From contig NZ_BAGD01000027.1 in the NCBI RefSeq assembly GCF_000308635.1, positions 1-64,000 of the forward strand: a stretch of 64,000 nt of DNA, in the 5' to 3' direction. This DNA is from Nocardia otitidiscaviarum NBRC 14405 (GTDB taxonomy: Bacteria > Actinomycetota > Actinomycetes > Mycobacteriales > Mycobacteriaceae). Each line of letters starts with the position of its first letter. Position 1 is the stretch's first letter. The notes below the pieces were generated by a model. It made no database searches. It was not told the DNA's origin and saw nothing but the letters and a program-made list of their open reading frames with translations. The position numbers and the translations under genes were made by a program. Below are positions 1 to 7,980 of this stretch, piece after piece.

Positions 1-788
1 CCGCGACTCTCGCCACGCTGCTGGGTATCACGGGTTCGGCGGGGCTCGGGACGGGTTCGGCCGCTGTGGGTTCCGCGGCGGTGGGATCGGCCGCTACCGG
101 GTCGGCCGCGCTGGCCGCGCTGTGTACCGGTTCGGCGGCCGTCGGTTCGGCGGGGGTGGGCTCCGCGGGTGCGGGGTCCGCCGCCGGGTCCGCCGCGACG
201 GGTTCGGGTGCCGGGTCGGCCGCGCTCGGCTCGGCCGCGACCGGATCGACCGGGGTCGGTTCGGCGGCCGTCGGTTCCGCCGGGATCGGTTCGGCGGCGG
301 TCGGTTCCGCGGGTGCCGGTTCGGCGGCGACGGGTTCGGGCGCGCTCGGATCGGCCGGGGTCGGCTCGGCCGCCGTCTGCGCCTCCCCGCTGCTGCTTCT
401 GCTGATCCCGCAGCCGACACCCGCACCGGTGCCCCCGCCCGTACCGCTGGAGATTCCGAAACCGCCCGCACCCGCAGCACCCCGGGTACCGCTGCCCGTG
501 GTGGCTCCGCTGGTCGTGCCGCCCGCGGTGGAGGCGGCTCCGGCGCCACCCGCGCCTCCCGCCCCGCCGGCGGCGACCGATCCGGTGCTGGCACAGCCGG
601 ATCCGCAGGTGCGGCCCACCTCCGACTCGGGTCTGCTGCCACCGATCAAACTGCTGTCGGTCATCGGCGGACTCATTGCGCTCACGCTCGCGGGCGTGGG
701 TTCCGGTGCGGTGAGCGCGCAGAGCGCGTCCGCGGCGCAGGCGCGGATCGATGCCGCGCGCGCCCAGTTCTTCGGCCCGAGGGCGTGA
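1..788 (+). CDS. GSA-repeat membrane/surface protein, 5' truncated
   Basis: The reading frame is open from base 3 at the window edge to a TGA at 786-788, so the true start lies upstream. The visible N-terminal part, roughly 120 residues, is a tandem pentapeptide array of the form G-S-A-x-x (GSAAV, GSAGV, GSAAT and similar), encoded by degenerate 15-base units. A Pro/Ala/Val-rich linker follows, then a hydrophobic stretch (KLLSVIGGLIALTLAG) about 50 residues from the end and a short Ala/Arg-rich tail. The composition suggests a low-complexity, cell-envelope or membrane-anchored protein. I do not recognise a family and assign no function. The GTG at 66 is internal to the repeat and is unlikely to be the start. 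The next gene begins 11 bases downstream, so the two may be co-transcribed. Confidence 0.6.
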   Translation, partial: ATLATLLGITGSAGLGTGSAAVGSAAVGSAATGSAALAALCTGSAAVGSAGVGSAGAGSAAGSAATGSGAGSAALGSAATGSTGVGSAAVGSAGIGSAAVGSAGAGSAATGSGALGSAGVGSAAVCASPLLLLLIPQPTPAPVPPPVPLEIPKPPAPAAPRVPLPVVAPLVVPPAVEAAPAPPAPPAPPAATDPVLAQPDPQVRPTSDSGLLPPIKLLSVIGGLIALTLAGVGSGAVSAQSASAAQARIDAARAQFFGPRA

Positions 789-798
789 GGGGGCAGCG

Positions 799-1317
799 AT
801 GACCGAGAGTCGAGCGCATAGCAGCGCCAGCAGGTCTTACCGTCGGGTGGCGGCCGCCGTCGACGCGGTGTGCGCGGTCGCCGCCGATTTCGACGCCACC
901 ACCCTCGACGAGGTGGTCGACGCCATCTCGCTGGAGCGACGGCGGCCCATCGAGATCGCCAGCGCGCAGTTGGGGCCGGGTGTGTGCGGTCAGCGCCGCA
1001 GCTACCCGGACCGCGATGTGATCGTGCTGGCCGCCGCGCTACCCACGCGCGAGCACACGCTCGCGCACGAGCTGGGCCATATCGTGTTCGACCATCCGGG
1101 CGAGGCCGCGACCGAGATCACGCTGGAGGCCAGCGAGGACCTCATCGCCTACATGCTCAGCCAGCGCGCGCACCAGCAGATCGTGGATCTCGGCGAGGAC
1201 GAACTGTGCGAGTGGGAGGCGGAGACCTTCGCGAACATGCTCATGACCCGACTGCGCGTATTCAACAGCCGCGGCGCGGGCGTCTCGGTCCTGCGCTTCG
1301 ACGAGGCACTCGGATGA
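799..1317 (+). CDS. ImmA/IrrE-like zinc metallopeptidase
   Basis: A 172-residue soluble protein with an HExxH zinc motif (AHELGHIVFDHP, H90/E91/H94) and a downstream acidic helix (CEWEAETFANML) that fits the third zinc ligand of ImmA/IrrE-type gluzincins. ImmA cleaves XRE repressors in mobile elements, and the family is often encoded beside its XRE target. Here a DUF6545-like membrane protein lies directly downstream and an EspR-like XRE gene converges on the cluster. The ATG at 799 is chosen over an upstream in-frame codon because a GAGGGGGC Shine-Dalgarno-like stretch lies 5-10 bases before it. There is no N-terminal helix-turn-helix, so it is a stand-alone protease domain. The substrate is unknown; the neighbouring XRE protein is an inference only. 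Confidence 0.75.
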   Translation: MTESRAHSSASRSYRRVAAAVDAVCAVAADFDATTLDEVVDAISLERRRPIEIASAQLGPGVCGQRRSYPDRDVIVLAAALPTREHTLAHELGHIVFDHPGEAATEITLEASEDLIAYMLSQRAHQQIVDLGEDELCEWEAETFANMLMTRLRVFNSRGAGVSVLRFDEALG

Positions 1318-1424
1318 CCGGGTCAGGGCCGGGAGGAGGCAGCGTGCGTAACCACGGAGGGTCCCCCGGGCATCCGCGCCGGACGCTGCTGACCGGGTCA
1401 GGGCCCGGAGGAGGCAGCGTGCGT
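1315..1424 (+). repeat. 35-bp direct repeat pair with purine-rich GGAGGAGG core
   Basis: A 35-base sequence beginning TGACCGGGTCAGGGC occurs at 1315-1349 and again at 1390-1424 with one substitution. The first copy starts at the end of the metallopeptidase gene (its first three bases are the TGA stop). Each copy carries a GGAGGAGGC run that resembles a ribosome-binding site followed by GTG. The pair fills most of the 142-base gap before the membrane-protein gene and looks like a local duplication of a translation-initiation region. I see no convincing short reading frame behind either copy. Confidence 0.7.
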
Positions 1425-1459
1425 GATCATGGTCACCCCCTCGAGCGGGAGGACACAGC

Positions 1460-2485
1460 ATGACCTTCTGGTTGACGGCTCTACTGGTCTGGATGGCGGC
1501 CGGGGCGCGGGTGGGCCGGGTGCTCGTCAAACCCGCGACGACCGCGCGGGTGGCGATCGTGATCGCGGTGGCGTCCGTCGCGGCGGCCTCCACCGTGGCG
1601 ATTCCGGATGTGGCGGTCGCGGTCGATCACATCGCGCCGGCCGGGGTGCGCGGAATGTGGTTGTCCGACAGGCTCACTCCCATGCTCTGGACGCTGTTCG
1701 TGACGGCGACCTCGGTGGTGGCCGCGGCGGCGTGGCCGGTGGTGTCACGCCGGAATCTGCGCCAGATCTCCTGGATGATCTATGCGGGCGGCCTCATCGC
1801 CATGACCATCACCCTGGTGTGGTCCACCACCTTCGGCTGGGTGGTCGCCCTGCTCGGCTGCGTCTTCATCGTCATCACCGGCGTGCGCAACCTGGACTGG
1901 ACCACCCTGGGCCGCGGCATCGCGCTCTACACCACCGGCACCCTGGTGGTCGGTGTGCTGTCGACGCTGTCGCTGCGACGTGAGATCGATCACGCCGCCA
2001 TGCCGAAACCGCAGCAGCCGGACTGGTTCTGGCCCGCCTGGCAGATCGCGTCACTGCTGATCGCCATGGGCGCGGTGTGGATCGTGATCGAGCTCTGGCT
2101 GCGAGCTCGCCTGCTGCTGCGAGAGATTCGCACCCTGCACCGGGTGCTGGTGGCGCGCTTCCCGGAGGTGGTGACCAAGGATCAGACCGGGTCCACCACC
2201 CAGCTCAAGGCGTCCGATCAGGTGGCGCAGATCATGGACGCCCTGTTCCTGCAGTCCGGTGGCGGCGTGGAGTTGGCCGATGCCGGTGCGCCGCCCGAAT
2301 CGGTGGCCGAACGGGCCGAGCGGGTGGCGTTGTGGGCGCGGAATCCCTTCGGCGAGACCGTGGTCGACGGTCGATGGATCGCCCCGCCCCCCGGCGTGAG
2401 CCCACGCGGCTGGGCTCAGGCCATTGCTCGCGCCTTCGACGAGGCGCTGGAAAGTGGGGCCGGTCAGCCGTCCGCGCAGCGCTGA
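1460..2485 (+). CDS. DUF6545 / MAB_1171c-type membrane protein
   Basis: A 341-residue protein with about seven hydrophobic segments in its first ~215 residues (for example MTFWLTALLVWMAAG and TLFVTATSVVAAAAWPVV), followed by a ~125-residue soluble cytoplasmic tail. This layout matches the actinobacterial family annotated as MAB_1171c-type putative transporter (DUF6545), which repeatedly sits beside ImmA/IrrE-like and XRE genes. The family has no proven transport substrate, so the transporter label is weak; a membrane sensor coupled to the neighbouring protease is equally possible. The ATG at 1460 has a GGGAGGA site 7 bases upstream. It is probably co-transcribed with the metallopeptidase gene. 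Confidence 0.7.
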   Translation: MTFWLTALLVWMAAGARVGRVLVKPATTARVAIVIAVASVAAASTVAIPDVAVAVDHIAPAGVRGMWLSDRLTPMLWTLFVTATSVVAAAAWPVVSRRNLRQISWMIYAGGLIAMTITLVWSTTFGWVVALLGCVFIVITGVRNLDWTTLGRGIALYTTGTLVVGVLSTLSLRREIDHAAMPKPQQPDWFWPAWQIASLLIAMGAVWIVIELWLRARLLLREIRTLHRVLVARFPEVVTKDQTGSTTQLKASDQVAQIMDALFLQSGGGVELADAGAPPESVAERAERVALWARNPFGETVVDGRWIAPPPGVSPRGWAQAIARAFDEALESGAGQPSAQR

Positions 2486-2970
2486 AACGCTCTATTCGAC
2501 CGGGGTCCACCTTTCGGTGGATTCCGGTCATAAGTGCGCCGGAATGGCGATGGTCCTGACCGTTGTGTGCATCTGAAAGTGCACTGTGCACAGATCGCGT
2601 GTGCGGTTTGCACAACTCGATCGGAAATCCAGCAAAACGAAACGACCCCCCGTGGCCGTATCCGGTACATCGCCCGACAATCTGCGCGATGCACACCAGG
2701 GGAGGTCGTCTCACCGATATGTGCTCGGACCCCGCGCAGCGATATGCCAGGAGTGCGCATATCTGCTCCGCGCAGGGGTGTACGCCACATGGTCCCTGTG
2801 CCCTGAGACCGGTGCAACACCCCACGTGCCAGCCGCACGATGGCGACGCTGCCCTGCAAGCAGCGCCGTATCGTTCGAACGCTCCTCGTGGAACCGGCTG
2901 GAAGAGTCCTGTGACAAACCAACACAGTGCGGTTCCGAGTCACCCGCACTGTGTTGCCTTGAGGCAGGGC
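2486..2970. other. 485-bp gap between convergent genes, one palindrome
   Basis: No supportable gene. The stretch is less GC-rich than its surroundings. It contains GTGCACTGTGCAC at 2579-2591, an inverted repeat of GTGCAC around a central T, and several further TGCAC words. The frame of the XRE gene happens to stay open leftward to 2711 after its frameshift, but that reading has no family resemblance. Confidence 0.5.
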
Positions 2971-3385
2971 CTATTCCGTGCCGTCCGGAGGAATTTCGGG
3001 CAGCCCCTCTGATGCCCGCAACTTCTCCGCCATGGAGGTGAGGAGGTTCTGATTCTTCGGAGAGGTCGAAGGCCCTACTCGACAACCGACGCAGTCCGTA
3101 GCCCTGCAGCTGGGACAGTAGCTCCAGATCATGATCGATCTTGGCAGCGTAGATGTCGTTGAAGAAGTAGTCCGGCTTGACCTTGAAGAACTTCGCCAGC
3201 GCAGCCACCGTCTCGTCCGACGGATTCGTGCGCTGTCCCGACCGCAGCTGTGACAGATACGGTTTCGAGATCGGATGGCCGGAGGCCGTCAAGGCCGCCG
3301 CCACCTCTGCGTTGGTGTGCGGCTTACGCCCCGGGGGATGCACGGTTTCGAACAGCTTGTTCAGCCGCGCCGCGAAATCAGCCAT
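2971..3385 (-). pseudogene. EspR-like XRE regulator, C-terminal frameshift
   Basis: The N-terminal ~110 residues form an intact helix-turn-helix of the EspR type, with PYLSQLRSGQRTNPS as the recognition region; M. tuberculosis EspR has the equivalent LSQLRSGNRTNPS. Past LSEES the frame shifts. Reading one frame over from about 3050 gives NLLTSMAEKLRASEG, a typical EspR-like C-terminal helix, and a TAG stop at 2971-2973, for about 138 residues in all against 132 in EspR. A two-base loss (or one-base gain) at about 3048-3054 explains this. As written, the protein keeps its DNA-binding half, loses the C-terminal dimerisation helix and runs on to 2711. It could be a real mutation or a sequencing error. 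The start is the ATG at 3385. Confidence 0.7.
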
Positions 3386-3745
3386 TGTGAGCCGCCCAAT
3401 TCCCTTCGCTGTACTAACAGTCGTTATCTCGGATACGTATCATTGATATTAGCGGCTCAGTAACTGAAAACCTACGCCTGATTCGCGATTTCCTTGAACC
3501 TTCTCGGCGGTGATCCGGTGAAGCCGCTGTGGCTTGGGCGTTTGCGGGCCACCCTCACGGTTCTTGCGGATGGCTTAAGAGCCCCGGTTCTGGCCCGTCG
3601 CGAAGGTCTTCCGTAACAAGCCGCTAGTAGCTATAAGATAGCTGACGAGTCATCATCTTGTCTGTACCGAAGTTTGTGTGGCGTACGCCACGTTTGAGCG
3701 GTCGTAGGATGAATGTTCAACCTCATGGCCGAAAATGATTGGGGA
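3386..3745. other. Intergenic region with two perfect palindromes
   Basis: No gene seen. It holds GATACGTATC at 3432-3441, about 50 bases upstream of the XRE start and so a candidate autoregulatory operator, and the 14-base perfect palindrome GTGGCGTACGCCAC at 3678-3691. A related half-site, GTACGCCACATGG, occurs near 2780. The remaining sequence is unremarkable. Confidence 0.45.
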
Positions 3746-4954
<1,209 letters not shown>

Positions 4955-5011
4955 TTACAGCTGTTTACTAATTCGTCTTCCTCAGTCGTACCACCTGTGC
5001 TTCAATGATGG

Positions 5012-5025
5012 TAGAACGTGTTTCA
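5012..5025. promoter_or_regulatory. KstR box upstream of cyp125
   Basis: TAGAACGTGTTTCA matches TnnAACnnGTTnnA completely. It lies between the in-frame ATG at 5005 and the ribosome-binding site AAAGGAGA, which argues that translation really starts at the GTG at 5047. The same operator could serve the divergent fadA5 promoter. Confidence 0.8.
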
Positions 5026-5046
5026 GTCGGTCAAAGGAGACTGCTG

Positions 5047-6303
5047 GTGGTCGACACCTCAATGCGTCCCAATCTTCCGGACGGATTCGATGTCACGGAC
5101 CCGGACATGTGGGAGAGCCGAGTCCCGGTCGAAGAATTCGCCGAACTGCGGCGAACCGCCCCCATCTGGTGGAACCCCAAATCACCGGACGTGGGCGGCT
5201 TCCACGACGACGGCTTCTGGGTGGTCAGCAAGCACGCCGACGTCAAGGAGGTCTCCCGGCGCAGCGACGTGTTCTCCAACTACGAGAACACCGCCATCCC
5301 GCGCTTCAACGACGACATCACCCGTGAGCAGATCGAAATGCAGCGGTTCGTGATGTTGAACAAGGACGCGCCCGAGCACACCAAGCTGCGCAAGATCATC
5401 GCCAAGGGCTTCACCCCGCGTGTGATCAACGGCCTGCGCGCCGAGCTGACCGCACGGGCCGAGCGGATCGTGCGGGCCGCCGCCGAGTCCGGGCGCGGCG
5501 ACTTCGTCGAGCAGGTGGCGGCCGAACTGCCGCTGCAGGCCATCGCCGAGCTGATCGGCGTGCCGCAGGAGGACCGCAAGAAGATCTTCCGCTGGTCCAA
5601 CGAGATGACCGGCTACGACGATCCGGACAGCGATGCCGACCCGCTGGTCGCCTCCACCGAGATCCTCGGCTACTCGTACCAGATGGCCGAGGAACGCAAG
5701 CGGTGTCCGGCCAGCGATATCGTCACCGAACTGGTGCAGGCCGAGATCGACGGGGAGTCGCTGTCGTCGGAGGAGTTCGGCTTCTTCGTCATGATGCTCG
5801 CCGTGGCGGGCAACGAGACCACCCGCAATGCCACCACGCACGGCATGCTCGCTTTCCTCGAGAATCCGGAGCAGTGGGAGCTGTTCAAGGAGAAGCGGCC
5901 CCTGACAGCGGCGGACGAGATCATCCGCTGGGCCACGCCGGTCAGCATGTTCCAGCGCACGGCGTTGGAGGACACGGAGCTGTCGGGCGTCCGGATCGAG
6001 AAGGGGCAGCGCTTGGTGTTGCTCTACCGGTCGGCCAACTTCGACGAAGAGGTGTTCGAGGACCCGTTCACCTTCGACATCCTGCGGGACCCCAATCCGC
6101 ACCTGTCCTTCGGCGGCACCGGCGCGCACTTCTGCATCGGCGCGAACCTGGCCCGCCTCGAGGTGGAGATCATCTTCAATGCCATCGCCGATCACATGCC
6201 GGATATCACCGGCATCGGTGATCCGCGGCGACTGCGCTCCGGCTGGCTCAACGGCATCAAGGAGTTCCAGGTCGACTACCAGACCTGCCCCGTGCGGCAC
6301 TGA
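5047..6303 (+). CDS. cyp125: Cytochrome P450 CYP125, sterol C26/27-hydroxylase
   Basis: A 418-residue P450 with the I-helix AGNETTRN, the K-helix ExxR (DEIIRW) and the heme loop FGGTGAHFCIGANLAR, with Cys363 as thiolate ligand. The conserved run SANFDEEVFEDPFTF and the ending GWLNGIKEFQVDY mirror M. tuberculosis CYP125 (Rv3545c). That enzyme oxidises the terminal methyl of cholesterol or cholestenone, the first step of side-chain removal. The start is the GTG at 5047, six bases after AAAGGAGA; the in-frame ATGs at 5005/5008 lie upstream of an operator. It is divergent from fadA5. The redox partner could be the small ferredoxin at 19.7 kb, but that is inference. Confidence 0.92.
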   Translation: MVDTSMRPNLPDGFDVTDPDMWESRVPVEEFAELRRTAPIWWNPKSPDVGGFHDDGFWVVSKHADVKEVSRRSDVFSNYENTAIPRFNDDITREQIEMQRFVMLNKDAPEHTKLRKIIAKGFTPRVINGLRAELTARAERIVRAAAESGRGDFVEQVAAELPLQAIAELIGVPQEDRKKIFRWSNEMTGYDDPDSDADPLVASTEILGYSYQMAEERKRCPASDIVTELVQAEIDGESLSSEEFGFFVMMLAVAGNETTRNATTHGMLAFLENPEQWELFKEKRPLTAADEIIRWATPVSMFQRTALEDTELSGVRIEKGQRLVLLYRSANFDEEVFEDPFTFDILRDPNPHLSFGGTGAHFCIGANLARLEVEIIFNAIADHMPDITGIGDPRRLRSGWLNGIKEFQVDYQTCPVRH

Positions 6304-6334
6304 GGCGAATCGACAGCGCCGATATGAAAATCGC

Positions 6335-6363
6335 GGCGGGCGTCCGGAATCCGGACGCCCGCC
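6335..6363. terminator. Bidirectional hairpin terminator
   Basis: A 13-base stem, GGCGGGCGTCCGG against CCGGACGCCCGCC, with an AAT loop. It sits between the convergent ends of cyp125 and the SnoaL-like gene. Confidence 0.75.
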
Positions 6364-6391
6364 ACGCATTTCGGGTCGCATCGAGCGAGTT

Positions 6392-6817
6392 CTAGCGTGT
6401 TCCAGGCGGTTTCATGGTCGCCATGGCGCGCTCCTGCTCCCAGAAGGCGCGCAGGGCCAGGATCTTCCCGTCCTCGTCCACCTTGTAGGTGAAGACACCC
6501 TCGGCGTCGATCACCTGGCCGCCCATGTAGGTGCGGATCTTCCCGGTGAAGGCGATCTCGCGACCGCAGGCGAAGGAGTCCTCGAAGAGGAATTCGATCT
6601 GCTCGGTCGGTGCGATCGCCTTGTCCCAGAACGCCGCGATGGCCTCCGCGCCGCGGTGGCCCCTGCCCTCCGGATCGAAGAAGGACGGGCCGACCGGATC
6701 CTCCACGATGCCGTCGGCGGCGAAGAGCGCGACCCAGGCCGCCTTGTCACGCGCCCGGACCGCGGCCTGCGAGGCGGTTCCGGCGACCCGCGCCGGATGC
6801 TCGGTGGTGGTGGTCAC
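6392..6817 (-). CDS. SnoaL/NTF2-like protein of the sterol operon
   Basis: A 141-residue single-domain protein of the NTF2/SnoaL fold; the phrases VALFAADGIVEDPVG and FWEQERAMATM are typical of ketosteroid-isomerase-like members. Its GTG start overlaps the TGA of the upstream ltp3-like gene (GTGA at 6814-6817), so the two are translationally coupled and it is the last gene of the DUF35-ltp4-ltp3 operon. Members of this fold catalyse isomerisation or hydration at the base of a conical pocket, so a role in handling a sterol intermediate is plausible. The actual reaction cannot be read from the sequence. Confidence 0.75.
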   Translation of the reverse strand: MTTTTEHPARVAGTASQAAVRARDKAAWVALFAADGIVEDPVGPSFFDPEGRGHRGAEAIAAFWDKAIAPTEQIEFLFEDSFACGREIAFTGKIRTYMGGQVIDAEGVFTYKVDEDGKILALRAFWEQERAMATMKPPGTR

Positions 6818-7980
6818 GGCTGCTCACTCCCCACTACCCACATCGAGAAGTACTGCGAGCCACCACCATAGGCGTGCCCGAAGGCCTTGCGGGCGTTTTC
6901 CACCTGATAGTCGCCCGCGCGGCCCATGACCTGCTTGGCGGCCTCGGCGAAGCGGATGAGCCCGGAGGCCCCGATCGGATTGGACGACAGCACGCCGCCG
7001 GACGGATTGACCGGCAGCTTGCCGCCGATGGCGGTGTCGCCGGAGTCGGTGAGCTTCCAGCCCTCGCCCTCGGGCATGAACCCGAGGTTCTCCAGCCACA
7101 TGGGCTCGAACCACGAGAACGGCACATAGATCTCGGCCGCGTCGATCTCCTCGAGCGGATTGGTGATACCGGCCTGCTCCCAGAGGGCGCGGGCAGCGTC
7201 CTGTCCGGCAAGGGGATTCACCTGATCGCGACCCGCGTAGGCGAGTGGTTCGGTGCGCATGGCGGTGCCGTGCACCCAGGCCACCGTCCGGCCGCGGGCC
7301 TCCTGCTCCTTGGCCGAAGACTCGTCGCCGATGACGAGCGCGCACGCACCGTCCGAGGACGGGCAGGTCTCGTCGAAACGAATGGGATCCCAGAGCATTT
7401 GGGAGGCCAACACCGAATCCATGGTGATATCGGCCTGCCGCAGGTGGGCGAGCGGATTGCGGGCGCCGTTGCGGCGGTCCTTCACCGCGACCATGGCCCC
7501 GATGTGCAGCGGGGCGTTGGCGCGGCGGATGTAGGCGCGCACGTGCGGGGCGAAGTAGCCGCCCGCACCCGCGCCGACCGGTTTGGTGAAGGGCACCGGA
7601 TTCGACAGCGCCCACATGGCATTGGATTCCGACTGCTTCTCCCAGGCGACGGCGAGTACCTTGCCGTACACGCCCGCCTGCACGTGATTGGCGGCCACGA
7701 TGCCGGTGGAGCCGCCCACCGAACCGGCGGTGTGCACGCGCAGCAGCGGCTTCCCGGTCGCGCCCAGGGCGTCGGCCATGAACAACTCCGGCATCATGGA
7801 GCCCTCGAAGAAGTCGGGGGCCTTGCCGATGACGACCGCGTCGATATCGGCCATGGTGAGCTCGGCGTCGGCGAGGGCGCGGTCGATGGCCTCGCGGCAC
7901 ATACCCGCCATGGACACGTCCGACCGCTTGGTCACATGGTTGGTCTGTCCGGTGCCGAGTACGGCGGCGGGGTGTGTCAT
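6814..7980 (-). CDS. ltp3: Thiolase-fold lipid-transfer protein Ltp3
   Basis: A 388-residue thiolase-like protein (SCP-x/Ltp type). The region that carries the nucleophilic Cys in true thiolases reads RVHTAGSVGGSTG here, so it lacks the thiolase cysteine. The C-terminal half keeps NPSGGVLSSNPIGASG and FGHAYGGGSQYFSM, typical of Ltp retro-aldolase relatives. Length and gene order (DUF35, ltp4, ltp3) match Rv3521-Rv3523 of M. tuberculosis. In Rhodococcus, Ltp3 and Ltp4 are needed to remove C24-branched side chains of plant sterols. It starts at the ATG at 7980, which overlaps the ltp4 stop as ATGA, and ends in a GTGA overlap with the SnoaL-like gene. Confidence 0.85.
   Translation of the reverse strand: MTHPAAVLGTGQTNHVTKRSDVSMAGMCREAIDRALADAELTMADIDAVVIGKAPDFFEGSMMPELFMADALGATGKPLLRVHTAGSVGGSTGIVAANHVQAGVYGKVLAVAWEKQSESNAMWALSNPVPFTKPVGAGAGGYFAPHVRAYIRRANAPLHIGAMVAVKDRRNGARNPLAHLRQADITMDSVLASQMLWDPIRFDETCPSSDGACALVIGDESSAKEQEARGRTVAWVHGTAMRTEPLAYAGRDQVNPLAGQDAARALWEQAGITNPLEEIDAAEIYVPFSWFEPMWLENLGFMPEGEGWKLTDSGDTAIGGKLPVNPSGGVLSSNPIGASGLIRFAEAAKQVMGRAGDYQVENARKAFGHAYGGGSQYFSMWVVGSEQP

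Noticed and set aside
94..642. Long minus-strand reading frame opposite the GSA-repeat gene
   Set aside because: It is the Arg/Pro-rich mirror of the repeat; high GC and the repeat itself keep it open. No start context or family.
2711..2970. C-terminal extension of the EspR-like protein in its unshifted frame
   Set aside because: The sequence is compositionally random and unlike any XRE protein, while the neighbouring frame restores the expected helix and length.
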